Shown here: piece after piece, positions 40,332-48,443 of the stretch
Layout of the letters: each line of letters starts with the position of its first letter
Position numbering within the stretch: the stretch's first letter is position 1
DNA from: Mucilaginibacter empetricola
GTDB lineage: Bacteria; Bacteroidota; Bacteroidia; Sphingobacteriales; Sphingobacteriaceae
Length of the DNA: 64,000 nt
Reading direction: 5' to 3'
Assembly: GCF_024808665.1 (NCBI RefSeq)
Contig: NZ_JANUBZ010000004.1
Span: forward strand, 310,001-374,000
The notes under the pieces: model-generated
Told to the model about the DNA's origin: nothing
The model's input: only the letters and a program-made list of their open reading frames with translations
Database searches by the model: none
Position numbers and translations under genes: made by a program

Positions 40332-42365
40332 ATGCATAAAATATATATATTGTTGGCGGCTGTTATTTTACTGGGCACCAGCAATCTGAACGCTCAGGAT
40401 GCGTGGGTAATAAAAGCTGATAAAATTGATCCGGCAAATTATTATGGTATTACTGTTGCCAATGGGATGATTGGAATTGTATCATCGCCAGAACCGTTTA
40501 AGGTGAAAAATGTGGTGCTTGCCGGGGCATATGACCTGTATGGTCGTGGGCGGGTAAGCAATTTTCTGAATAGTTTTAACCTGTTAAACATGTATCTGGA
40601 AATTGATGGTAAAAGGATCGACCAGAAAAATATCAGCAAATTTAAACAGGAGTTGGATATGCAGCATGCTGCTTTTACCACAAGCTTTGACTATGGCGAC
40701 GCCGCGACAATAAAATATACTTACTACTCACTGCGCCAGTTACCTTTTACTGTGTTGATGGATATTTCTATCACGGCAAAAAAAAGCATCAATATTACTG
40801 CCGCCAGTATTATGGAAGCACCTGATGCTTTAAAAGACGTGCAGAATTATTATAACGAGATCGATAGGCCCCATGTAACTATAAGTCTGTTAACATCTAC
40901 CGCTAAAAGCCCCACCGGGAAACTGCAATTATGTGCCTCCAATACTTTTTTGTTTAATGAAGCTCATGGACAGGAGCCACGGGTAATTCATGAGATGTGG
41001 GATAATAATATGCACCTGATGAAATTTAGTAAGGCAATTGCGGCGGGGCAAACTTATCAGTATGCTGTTGCCGGCTCATCCATAACTTCGGCACATGATG
41101 CCGACCCGCTTAACCAGGCGGAACGGCTAACCATGTTTGCCAAATTAGAGGGGCGTGATCGTTTAGTTAAGTTTCATGAACAAGCCTGGAATGAATTATG
41201 GAAAAGTGATATTAAAATAGAAGGCGACCCACAGGCACAGCAGGATGTGCACAGCATGTTATATCATTTGTATTCTTTTTCGAGAGAGGGAACAGCTTAT
41301 TCACCGTCGCCTATGGGGCTATCGGGATTAGGGTATAACGGGCATGTTTTTTGGGATGCCGATTTGTGGATGTATCCGGCACTGCTGGTTTTGCATCCCG
41401 AAATTGCAAAGTCATTGGTTGAATACCGTTTTCAAAGATTGGCGGTTGCTAAACAAAACGCATTTTCTCATGGCTATAAAGGTGCAATGTTTCCCTGGGA
41501 AAGCGCTGATAGTGGGGTAGAAGAGACACCCGTTTGGGCACTCAGCGGTCCGTTTGAGCATCACATTACGGCATGCGTGGCCTTGGCGGCCTGGAATTAC
41601 TATTGCGTAACCCAGGATAAGCAATGGCTGCTGGAAAAAGGCTGGCCGATACTATCGGCCACCGCTGATTTTTGGGCAAGCAGGGTTGAACGCAACTGGC
41701 CCGGCCATTATGATATAAAAGACGTAGTTGCCGCCGACGAATGGGCCGAAAATGTTGATAACGATGCATTTACCAATGCCGCCGCGAAAGCCAACCTGCA
41801 GCATGCAACAGAAGCAGCCAGAATTTTAGGCTTAAAGGCTGATGCAGATTGGGAACTGGTTGCACAAAATATCCCTATATCAAATTTTCCGGATGGTGTT
41901 ACTAAAGAATTTGACACTTATAAGGGAGAGGGTATAAAACAGGCTGATGTGAATTTGCTGGCTTATCCGCTAAAAACAATAACTGATCCGGCGCAGATAA
42001 AAAAAGACCTGGAATATTATGAAACACGTGTGCCCAATGAAGGTACACCAGCCATGACACAAGGAATATTTACGTTATTATATGCCCGGTTGGGAAATGG
42101 CGATAAGGCCTATCATTTTTTCAAAGATGCCTACGAGCCAAACTTAAATCCGCCGTTCAGGGTGATTGCTGAGACAAAGGGTGGTACTAATCCTTATTTT
42201 GCAACAGGGGCCGGTGGTATACTTCAAAGTTTACTAATGGGTTTTGGCGGATTGGATATTACACCTAAAGGTATAGAACAGCTTAAGAGTAAACTGCCAT
42301 CTAATTGGAAATCACTAACTATAACTGGTGTTGGCGTTGAAAAGAAGACCTATGTAATTAAATAA
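40332..42365 (+). CDS. GH65 family glycoside hydrolase/phosphorylase (trehalose/kojibiose-type)
   Basis: A 677-residue exported protein (MHKIYILLAAVILLGTSNLNAQ). The N-terminal beta-sandwich is followed by an (alpha/alpha)6 barrel with GH65 features: GHVFWDADLWMYPALLVLHPE near residue 335 and the general acid Glu in VVAADEWAENVDNDAFTN near residue 475. GH65 includes acid trehalase and disaccharide phosphorylases. A periplasmic location without phosphate coupling favours a hydrolase. I prefer the ATG at 40332. With the GH37 trehalase this gives the locus two candidate enzymes for alpha-linked glucose disaccharides. Confidence 0.87.
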   Translation: MHKIYILLAAVILLGTSNLNAQDAWVIKADKIDPANYYGITVANGMIGIVSSPEPFKVKNVVLAGAYDLYGRGRVSNFLNSFNLLNMYLEIDGKRIDQKNISKFKQELDMQHAAFTTSFDYGDAATIKYTYYSLRQLPFTVLMDISITAKKSINITAASIMEAPDALKDVQNYYNEIDRPHVTISLLTSTAKSPTGKLQLCASNTFLFNEAHGQEPRVIHEMWDNNMHLMKFSKAIAAGQTYQYAVAGSSITSAHDADPLNQAERLTMFAKLEGRDRLVKFHEQAWNELWKSDIKIEGDPQAQQDVHSMLYHLYSFSREGTAYSPSPMGLSGLGYNGHVFWDADLWMYPALLVLHPEIAKSLVEYRFQRLAVAKQNAFSHGYKGAMFPWESADSGVEETPVWALSGPFEHHITACVALAAWNYYCVTQDKQWLLEKGWPILSATADFWASRVERNWPGHYDIKDVVAADEWAENVDNDAFTNAAAKANLQHATEAARILGLKADADWELVAQNIPISNFPDGVTKEFDTYKGEGIKQADVNLLAYPLKTITDPAQIKKDLEYYETRVPNEGTPAMTQGIFTLLYARLGNGDKAYHFFKDAYEPNLNPPFRVIAETKGGTNPYFATGAGGILQSLLMGFGGLDITPKGIEQLKSKLPSNWKSLTITGVGVEKKTYVIK

Positions 42366-42590
42366 CAACGGTATTAAAATACTTTATTACTTAAAAGTTA
42401 AAATAAAGTTTAAATTTTTGATTTGCTTTATTATTATAATAATCTGATTATGAAATAGTTATTTATAATTTATGAAGATTTTATTTAAATTTTTATTATA
42501 AAATTACAAAGGCGATAGAAGCCTTATATCAGGCTGATAATATAAGTGCTAATTTTATTACGTTTTGTAATTGAGATTGGAATTGTTGTA

Positions 42591-42625
42591 AAGGCAGCCG
42601 GATTTTTTTCCGGTTGCCTTTTTTT
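42591..42625 (+). terminator. intrinsic terminator of the GH65 operon
   Basis: AAGGCAGCCGGA and TCCGGTTGCCTT form a 12-bp stem (one G-T pair) around a T-rich loop, followed by TTTTT. Confidence 0.88.
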
Positions 42626-42665
42626 GCCTTGGAGATAATGGACACAATAATGAAGCATCGTTTCC

Positions 42666-42713
42666 ATATTATAACCAAGCCAAATGTAAATACATTTGGC
42701 TTGGTTATAATAT
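42666..42713. repeat. 48-bp perfect palindrome between convergent genes
   Basis: Two 23-bp arms (left arm ATATTATAACCAAGCCAAAT plus GTA) flank a central AA. There is no T-run after either end. It lies 41 bp after the GH65 terminator and 41 bp before the end of the DNase II-like gene. Confidence 0.75.
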
Positions 42714-42754
42714 AGCTCGTAAAGTGAGTCCGTTTATAAATTATGGGTTTTAAA

Positions 42755-43873
42755 TTAAGAGCTAGGTACCGGTGCCTTTGGTGGTGCTTCTGAGGTATGT
42801 TTATGTGTTTGCTGTATTATATCAATAGCATCAGTTCTTGAACTGCCAGGAGGGGCCAAAACCAGGTCGGTTTTTGATAAGCCGGCCCACAAATTTTGAT
42901 TTTGGAAAGCAATGGTGCCGCCGCCGCGTTTTTGCTGAGAGATCATACGGTTAATATCACCAACACAAACCCATGGTAAATGCAAGGTAATACCCCACTT
43001 AGCATGATCATGCGTTTCGGGCCAGGCCCAATGTGCGCCAAGCTTGCCTAAGTTTATATATTTAATATCGAATGTTTTATGAATACCGTCACTATCTGCA
43101 GTTGGTGGAATTTTGCCCCTGATCCAGGTTTCTACATCCATATCGTCACTTAATGTGGGGCCAACCAATTCATTCCAGAAATCTTTATTCCATTCTCTGT
43201 TTTTTGCAATTACCTTAAATGGCATGCCGCCTTTTGATTTTAAATCTATGATACCGCTCGCAGCAGGTGGGTTTGGTTTTAGCGGTTGACTTAACGCGTA
43301 AAGGCCCGCTGTGTTTGGTAAATCTGCGGTACGGGGAAAGTAAACCTGTGGTTCCTGATGATCAGCCATTTGCGCGGCAATGGCATTGGCAGTATCTAAA
43401 TCTAAAGATATACATAAATAGGTTTGTCCATATTGAGGCGTCGGATCGGCAACTGCGCTTGGGCCCATAAATTTGGGCCATGAATGGAGCAGCCAAAAAG
43501 CTGTTTTGGTAGCTGTATCAAACGCTATTACCCCTTTGGTATGCCCTTTAGAGCCATCATCATGGCGCTCGACTTCGGCAGGCATCTCGTCATTATAAAG
43601 TATCCAGCCGGTTGTTGGCGGTGGGTTTTTAAAATCTCCAAATACAGCATTCAAAGTAAGATTGAGTGCCCCTTTGTAGCTATTAAGCGTATTAGGTGAT
43701 TTGATTATATTTCTCTGCCGCGGATCTGAATTGCTGTCAATTGTTGAGTCATAGTAGACATATTCATAGCCGGTAGCTGCGTCATTGCTGGCGCCCGCGC
43801 CCAGTTGTGGAACTTTGTAAATAAACCACCAGTCTACCGGCTGGCCGCTTTCATCAAGTGCAGTAACATTCAT
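42755..43873 (-). CDS. DNase II family protein
   Basis: A 372-residue protein resembling acid deoxyribonuclease II. The opening DESGQPVDWWFIYKVPQLG and GYEYVYYDS match the family start, GWILYNDEMP lies in the middle, and the first catalytic His is in GHTKGVIAFD near residue 110. The second domain has HDHAKWGI near residue 297, equivalent to the second active-site His-Lys motif. DNase II cuts DNA to 3'-phosphates without metal in lysosomes and is patchily present in bacteria. No signal peptide is visible, so the compartment is uncertain. The C-terminus is a short Pro/His-rich tail. It appears to be a single gene. Confidence 0.82.
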   Translation of the reverse strand: MNVTALDESGQPVDWWFIYKVPQLGAGASNDAATGYEYVYYDSTIDSNSDPRQRNIIKSPNTLNSYKGALNLTLNAVFGDFKNPPPTTGWILYNDEMPAEVERHDDGSKGHTKGVIAFDTATKTAFWLLHSWPKFMGPSAVADPTPQYGQTYLCISLDLDTANAIAAQMADHQEPQVYFPRTADLPNTAGLYALSQPLKPNPPAASGIIDLKSKGGMPFKVIAKNREWNKDFWNELVGPTLSDDMDVETWIRGKIPPTADSDGIHKTFDIKYINLGKLGAHWAWPETHDHAKWGITLHLPWVCVGDINRMISQQKRGGGTIAFQNQNLWAGLSKTDLVLAPPGSSRTDAIDIIQQTHKHTSEAPPKAPVPSS

Positions 43874-43984
43874 GATTTTTTAGGAATTAGGTGATAAAAT
43901 GGTGTGGGTATAGCTTGTTGTTTGCTATAAAGTTATGGCGATAACCAATAAATGGCAATAGTAATTTTACGGTATTTTATACGG

Positions 43985-44479
43985 TTATTTCAGTTTAAAA
44001 TAACGTAGTTCTACGTGATAAATGCCATTTTGGTATTTGCGCGTATAAGTGCCATAAATATTGCTGAATGCGGCACTACCGCCAATAATAGGAAAATCAT
44101 GATCGGGCGCTATGGTATCTCCCGGTTTTAAATTAAATACACCTGTAGCAGAAATGCTGCCGTTTGGAAATTTAAACGTTGTAGTAGTTACGCAATCATA
44201 TTGGCCGGTATGATGGTTAAGATACATGCTGGAAAATACATCCTGAGTGGCTGTGTCGGCCCGATCTTCGTCGTTGTGACACACTGCTAACGCCTGTTCA
44301 ATAATGCCTTTATACGCACCGTGTTTATTTTTTTGATGGTTGTATAAAGTGTCGAATTCTTTTTGGATATCCTTTTGCCGGTACGAAAGGGAAATTACCG
44401 TAACATTTGAAACTTTATGACGCCAGCAGGCCGAAAAAATGAGCATCAGGCAGATAGCGAGAACATTTTTCATAAACAC
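43985..44479 (-). CDS. lipoprotein with allene-oxide-cyclase/dirigent-like barrel
   Basis: A 164-residue lipoprotein (KNVLAICLMLIFSACWRH). The C-terminal half (QYDCVTTTTFKFPNGSISATGVFNLKPGDTIAPDHDFPIIGGSAAFSNIYGTYTRKY) matches the AOC-barrel pattern, where GGTGxFxxxxGxxT follows a strand pair. Function is unknown; these barrels hold hydrophobic small molecules or serve as scaffold. It is between the DNase II gene and the hypothetical at 44644, with gaps over 100 bp on both sides. Confidence 0.7.
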   Translation of the reverse strand: MFMKNVLAICLMLIFSACWRHKVSNVTVISLSYRQKDIQKEFDTLYNHQKNKHGAYKGIIEQALAVCHNDEDRADTATQDVFSSMYLNHHTGQYDCVTTTTFKFPNGSISATGVFNLKPGDTIAPDHDFPIIGGSAAFSNIYGTYTRKYQNGIYHVELRYFKLK

Positions 44480-44643
44480 AGCATTTAGTTGACACTTAAT
44501 CCCAGTTGAAGCTTGCTTTAAATCTCAATGTAAGATAACATATTGTGAATCAATATGCAAATGGAATGCTATCGCCATTTATGACGATGAGTTGCATTTT
44601 TAAAGATGAAACGGCTTAAAGAAAAATTTGCTTGTTTTTAGGA

Positions 44644-45258
44644 TTACTTGAGCGCTATTTGTGGCGAATAACCGACGCGGAAAGTATTTACAATAGACCT
44701 GGGCGTTAAAACAGGCAGCGTGGCAACATCGGGTAAAACTATTCCACCTTTATAACCAAAAGGCGACCATAAGTATATAAAGCCGCCCGAAACAAGGTAG
44801 GGTTGCCCATTGTAAAGGATAAAGGTACCATCGGGTAAATTTTCAGGACGTTCATCAAAAGTGACTTTTGATTTATCAGCTTTCATCCTTTCGGCATGAA
44901 TGATATCGTCTATTTTTTGAATGGATGTTTTTTCGTCGAAATTATATTCAGGATTCCCCTTTAACCATAAGGTTTTAAATACTTTATAATCCTCGCGCCG
45001 GCATTCAAAACAAGGTCGGTGACCGGCAGCAAAAGATGTAGCTTCATCCATAAAAAAGAGCTCGGTATACCTGTTGGGCGCCATAACTTCACGTTTTCGG
45101 CTATTGAATTGGAGTTTACAGGTAATCCACGCTTTTAATTTAAACTGGCGCTGTAATTTCTTGTGTTCATTATGCAATATTCCCCTGTTGCCCATCCATA
45201 AACCACGGGCTTCCGTCTTAATAATATCTCCAAATGGATCAACCCGGTTTTGCAGCAT
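44644..45258 (-). CDS. conserved hypothetical protein with CxxC motif
   Basis: A 204-residue cytoplasmic protein. I start it at 45258 (MLQNRVDPFGDIIKTEARGLWMGNRG), because the 38 residues upstream overlap the PAP2 gene. Other visible features are AGHRPCFECRREDY (a CxxC pair near residue 100) and FILYNGQPYLVSGGFIYLWSPFGY near the C-terminus. The opening motif is widely conserved, but I know no function. It is the last gene of the minus-strand run beginning at 53418. Confidence 0.75.
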   Translation of the reverse strand: MLQNRVDPFGDIIKTEARGLWMGNRGILHNEHKKLQRQFKLKAWITCKLQFNSRKREVMAPNRYTELFFMDEATSFAAGHRPCFECRREDYKVFKTLWLKGNPEYNFDEKTSIQKIDDIIHAERMKADKSKVTFDERPENLPDGTFILYNGQPYLVSGGFIYLWSPFGYKGGIVLPDVATLPVLTPRSIVNTFRVGYSPQIALK

Positions 45259-45289
45259 GATGGTGATTAGTAAACTTTGATATTTGGTT

Positions 45290-45889
45290 TTATTTTTTAA
45301 TAAACATAAGCGATACTGCTGAACCTGCTCCCAGCAGCGCGCCCGCAGCAACATCGCTGGGGTAATGTTCACCTAAATACATCCTGGAATAACTTACCGT
45401 GCCGGCCCATAAAAACGAAGGCCCAATTACATACCATTTTGGATAGGCAATGGACAACGCTGTTGCCGTAGCAAACGACGAAGACGTATGACCCGAAGGA
45501 AAGGACGTACCGCTTGCCCGGTAAACCGGAACAATATTGATGTTTTGTATAAATGGCCTTGGGCGCTTAACAATATGTTTAATTAAATAGGTTAATCCGT
45601 ACGTTAGGGCCGAACTGCTTGCTATATATAAAGAGTTTTGGCGCATAGCTTCGTTATGGCCAATTATTCCACCAGCCAATAAGGCAACTGGCACGCCAAC
45701 ATCAACATATTGATTGGTATTCGACATAAACAGGAAAAAGCTTGTTTGTTCTGGTGTACGATTGTCTTGCAAATCGATTAACGTGCGGTCATCGAATTTT
45801 TGGGTGGCAAACTGAGCAAAAACAAAGCGGGGGGCAGTAAGTGTTATTACCATCAGCAAAAAAAAAATCCGGTTTAGTTTTTTACTCAT
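45290..45889 (-). CDS. PAP2 superfamily membrane phosphatase
   Basis: A 199-residue protein with a signal sequence and three to four further hydrophobic segments. The three PAP2 motifs are present: KHIVKRPRP, PSGH in FPSGHTSSSFATATAL, and SRMYLGEHYPSDVAAG. It removes phosphate from lipid phosphates such as undecaprenyl pyrophosphate or phosphatidic acid at the periplasmic face. It sits 8 bp downstream of the Pycsar-effector-like gene. Confidence 0.92.
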   Translation of the reverse strand: MSKKLNRIFFLLMVITLTAPRFVFAQFATQKFDDRTLIDLQDNRTPEQTSFFLFMSNTNQYVDVGVPVALLAGGIIGHNEAMRQNSLYIASSSALTYGLTYLIKHIVKRPRPFIQNINIVPVYRASGTSFPSGHTSSSFATATALSIAYPKWYVIGPSFLWAGTVSYSRMYLGEHYPSDVAAGALLGAGSAVSLMFIKK

Positions 45890-45897
45890 AAAGGCAA

Positions 45898-46536
45898 TTA
45901 TTTAATGGCTGCCGGATGGCTGAAAAACATAATGGCGATAATAAATGCCAATACCGAAACAATAAGCCCGAACATAAAAATGTTATAGGCAAGGCGTAAT
46001 AAATGGTACTTTTTGCCCAGTACAATTCCCTGCGAATACACATCTTTTATTAAACTTCGATACAAAAAGTCTTTATCATCCATTACTTTAAGCATACCAT
46101 AGTTATAGTCTTCCAGGCTCATTTTGTAAAAGTTGCCAAAAAATAAAAGGTTAACTCTTTTTTCGTCCACGTCTTGCTTACTAAACAAACCATTAGGTAT
46201 TGATGGCCGGGTTGCTAAAATAGAAAACGTCATAGATAGGATGCTCACCGTCATCAAAACAAAACTGGGGATGATTAAATCTGCATACTGATCCACCTTA
46301 CGCAGCACCAAACCGATTATAGCCGATAAAATAATAGAATTTACCGTAATTAAAATATGCGCTTTCTGATCGGCCATGTCGCTCAGTTCCTGTTGATTTT
46401 TGGAACTTATCCTAAACATGGTTTCAATGCCTTTGTCTGGTTTATCGCTGTCCTTATTTTTCTTTTTTTTACCGTTGGTGGATATTACAGCTGCCTCTTC
46501 AGTTGGTAGTACGGATTCTCCCTGCGTTTCTTTCAT
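45898..46536 (-). CDS. Pycsar-effector-like (DUF5706) membrane protein
   Basis: A 212-residue protein with a charged N-terminal stretch (NGKKKKNKDSDKPDKG), then the conserved start ETMFRISSKNQQELSDMADQKAHILITVNSIILSA, a membrane pair, the sequence ILATRPSIPNGLF, a cytosolic part (NLLFFGNFYKMSLEDYNYGML) and a C-terminal membrane segment. This is the PycTM/DUF5706 architecture of effectors that respond to cyclic pyrimidine nucleotides in Pycsar anti-phage systems. No pyrimidine cyclase is encoded nearby. It is closely related to the C-terminal half of the HD protein at 47143-48393, so the two arose by duplication. Confidence 0.8.
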   Translation of the reverse strand: MKETQGESVLPTEEAAVISTNGKKKKNKDSDKPDKGIETMFRISSKNQQELSDMADQKAHILITVNSIILSAIIGLVLRKVDQYADLIIPSFVLMTVSILSMTFSILATRPSIPNGLFSKQDVDEKRVNLLFFGNFYKMSLEDYNYGMLKVMDDKDFLYRSLIKDVYSQGIVLGKKYHLLRLAYNIFMFGLIVSVLAFIIAIMFFSHPAAIK

Positions 46537-46551
46537 TTGTTGGTGTTAATA

Positions 46552-47127
46552 TTAAAAAGCGCATGCTTGTACAGGCTTAATGCCTTCTTTATCCTTTGTC
46601 AATATAGCTTGCCCATGACTATAAGTTATAATCCAGATGCTGTCGAAGTCGTTATCATCCCAGCTCAATAAGCTTTTTTTTACGCCCAACTCAGCAGCAA
46701 TGGATACTAATTCTTTATGTTCCCAAACTATTAAAACCGTTCCTTTATTTTTCTCGACAGCATTCGCTAATTTATCAGACTGATCAACAGTATAGTTAGT
46801 ATTGATAGTGAGGTTATATTTTACTGCCAGGGGCACCGCAGTTTGCAGCATCCTGCAGTTTTTGGTTTGTTTCCCTGTGCCAGGAGCAGGAACGTATACA
46901 TAATCGGGTATACCGAATTTACTTTTAATTACATCAGGCAATTTAACTGACCTGTTAAAGCCGGCGCACGACAAGTTATCGCCATCATCCGGCTTTTCTC
47001 CATGCCGTATTAAAACAATACGTAACGCGGTTTTCCCTGCTTTTGATTGCCCGCAAGCTGCCATAGTAAAAACCAGGCTACCTAAAAGGAGCACAATAGC
47101 CGAAATGAATTGTTTGTTTGTTTTCAT
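46552..47127 (-). CDS. exported histidine phosphatase superfamily protein
   Basis: A 191-residue protein with a signal peptide and a possible lipobox (FTMAACGQ). The phosphatase core has RHGE in IVLIRHGEKPDD near residue 42 and the second His in VWEHKELVSIAAELG near residue 134. The domain is small, like SixA. It probably removes phosphate from an unknown periplasmic substrate. It lies between two genes for Pycsar-effector-like proteins, 15 bp from each. Confidence 0.82.
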   Translation of the reverse strand: MKTNKQFISAIVLLLGSLVFTMAACGQSKAGKTALRIVLIRHGEKPDDGDNLSCAGFNRSVKLPDVIKSKFGIPDYVYVPAPGTGKQTKNCRMLQTAVPLAVKYNLTINTNYTVDQSDKLANAVEKNKGTVLIVWEHKELVSIAAELGVKKSLLSWDDNDFDSIWIITYSHGQAILTKDKEGIKPVQACAF

Positions 47128-47142
47128 AGCTGATACTTTTAA

Positions 47143-48393
47143 TTAAACAATATGCCGTGGACTGAAAAATGATACTGCAATAATGAAAGCAAATACCGAA
47201 ACGATAAGGCCAAACATAAATACACTGTACGCTATACGGAGCAGCCTGTATTTTTTACCCAAAACTACCCCTTGCGAGTAAACATCCTTTATTAAACTGC
47301 CATATAAAAACTCCCGGTCGTCCATCATTTTTAGCATGCCGTAGGTATAGTCCTCTAATCCCATTTTGTAAAAGTTACCAAAAAATAACAGGTTCACCTT
47401 TTTTTGATCTACATCGTCCTTGGTAAACACGCCGTTAGGAATTGACGGGCGGGTTGATAATATAGAAAAAGTCATTGCTGCTACGCTTACAGACAGTAAT
47501 ATAATGGTAGGGACGAGCAGATATTCATATTCATTTAACCGGCGTAGCACCAGGCTTATCAGCGCCGATAAAATGATGGAATTAACCGTTATCATAATGT
47601 GCGCCTTTTTATCAGCCATATCGCTAAGCCGCTGGTGATTGCTTGAGCTGATGCGGAACATGGTTTCTATCCCTTTATCGGGCTTATCTTCAAATATTTT
47701 GTCTTTATTTTTTTTTGTTTTTGGATGATCGGCAGATGCGTCGGCTAGAACAATGTCTTCTTCTGTTTTGGCCTCCGGCGATGTCGCTTTTTCAACGGCG
47801 CTTTCTACCTTGCTTTTTAACATTTCTATATTTTTCTGCTGACCGTCGTTTAGTAGCTGCTGGCAATAGTCGGTATGGTATTGATGTGCCTCTAAAAATA
47901 CGATACTCTTTTTTTGCCAATCCAACTTATCCATAGGTGGATTATTTAAATTGTTGTATTCCTTCAATAACAATTTGTTCTTTTTGGAAAAATCGTCGGT
48001 CCCGAGGTGATATAAATCAGCATCGCAAATGATTTTTTCCAATAAACTAACCGGTTTTTGAGGCATTTTTGTTGCCATAATGCAACTTTTAATAGCCTTT
48101 ATATCGGTTTCCCCAACATCCTTGCTTCTTAAAAAGTTTTCTGCTATCAATGCACTCTGTGTTTCATGATGATCGCGATCAACAATATATCCTAAATCAT
48201 GAAACCATGCCGCTGCACAAACAATAAACAAATCATGCGGACTTACCTGATAGTGATTTGCAATTTCAGTTGTATGATCAACCACATTTTGTGTATGCTT
48301 TTTATTATGATAGGCAAAAGTTTTATCGTCTTGCACGTCGAAATATTCCAAAGCATATTCGGCAATTTTTTCAAGCGTTTTGTGGTAATTCAT
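47143..48393 (-). CDS. HD-domain phosphohydrolase fused to a Pycsar-effector-like (DUF5706) membrane domain
   Basis: A 416-residue protein. The N-terminal 170 residues are an HD domain with HTQNVVDHT, the AAWFHDLGY His-Asp pair and CDADLYHLG, expected to cleave phosphodiesters of nucleotides. A charged linker (KTKKNKDKIFEDKPDKG) leads to a PycTM/DUF5706 domain (ETMFRISSSNHQRLSDMADKKAHIMITVNSIILSA, then LSTRPSIPNGVF and NLLFFGNFYKMGLEDYTYGML). It looks like a nucleotide-degrading module attached to a nucleotide-sensing membrane module. No cyclase gene is beside it. Confidence 0.85.
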   Translation of the reverse strand: MNYHKTLEKIAEYALEYFDVQDDKTFAYHNKKHTQNVVDHTTEIANHYQVSPHDLFIVCAAAWFHDLGYIVDRDHHETQSALIAENFLRSKDVGETDIKAIKSCIMATKMPQKPVSLLEKIICDADLYHLGTDDFSKKNKLLLKEYNNLNNPPMDKLDWQKKSIVFLEAHQYHTDYCQQLLNDGQQKNIEMLKSKVESAVEKATSPEAKTEEDIVLADASADHPKTKKNKDKIFEDKPDKGIETMFRISSSNHQRLSDMADKKAHIMITVNSIILSALISLVLRRLNEYEYLLVPTIILLSVSVAAMTFSILSTRPSIPNGVFTKDDVDQKKVNLLFFGNFYKMGLEDYTYGMLKMMDDREFLYGSLIKDVYSQGVVLGKKYRLLRIAYSVFMFGLIVSVFAFIIAVSFFSPRHIV

Positions 48394-48443
48394 AGTTTTT
48401 GTTTTAACAGTTTTTTTAGATGATAAAAAACAACCGGGTATGT

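Larger units (their letters stand above)
42366..42754. other. 389-bp convergent intergenic region
   Basis: It holds AT-rich DNA (42366-42540), an intrinsic terminator for the plus-strand operon (42591-42625) and a 48-bp perfect palindrome (42666-42713). No gene is supported. Confidence 0.7.

Noticed and set aside
45259..45372. 38-codon N-terminal extension of the hypothetical at 44644-45258
   Set aside because: It overlaps the PAP2 gene and has no family resemblance; the conserved part starts at 45258.
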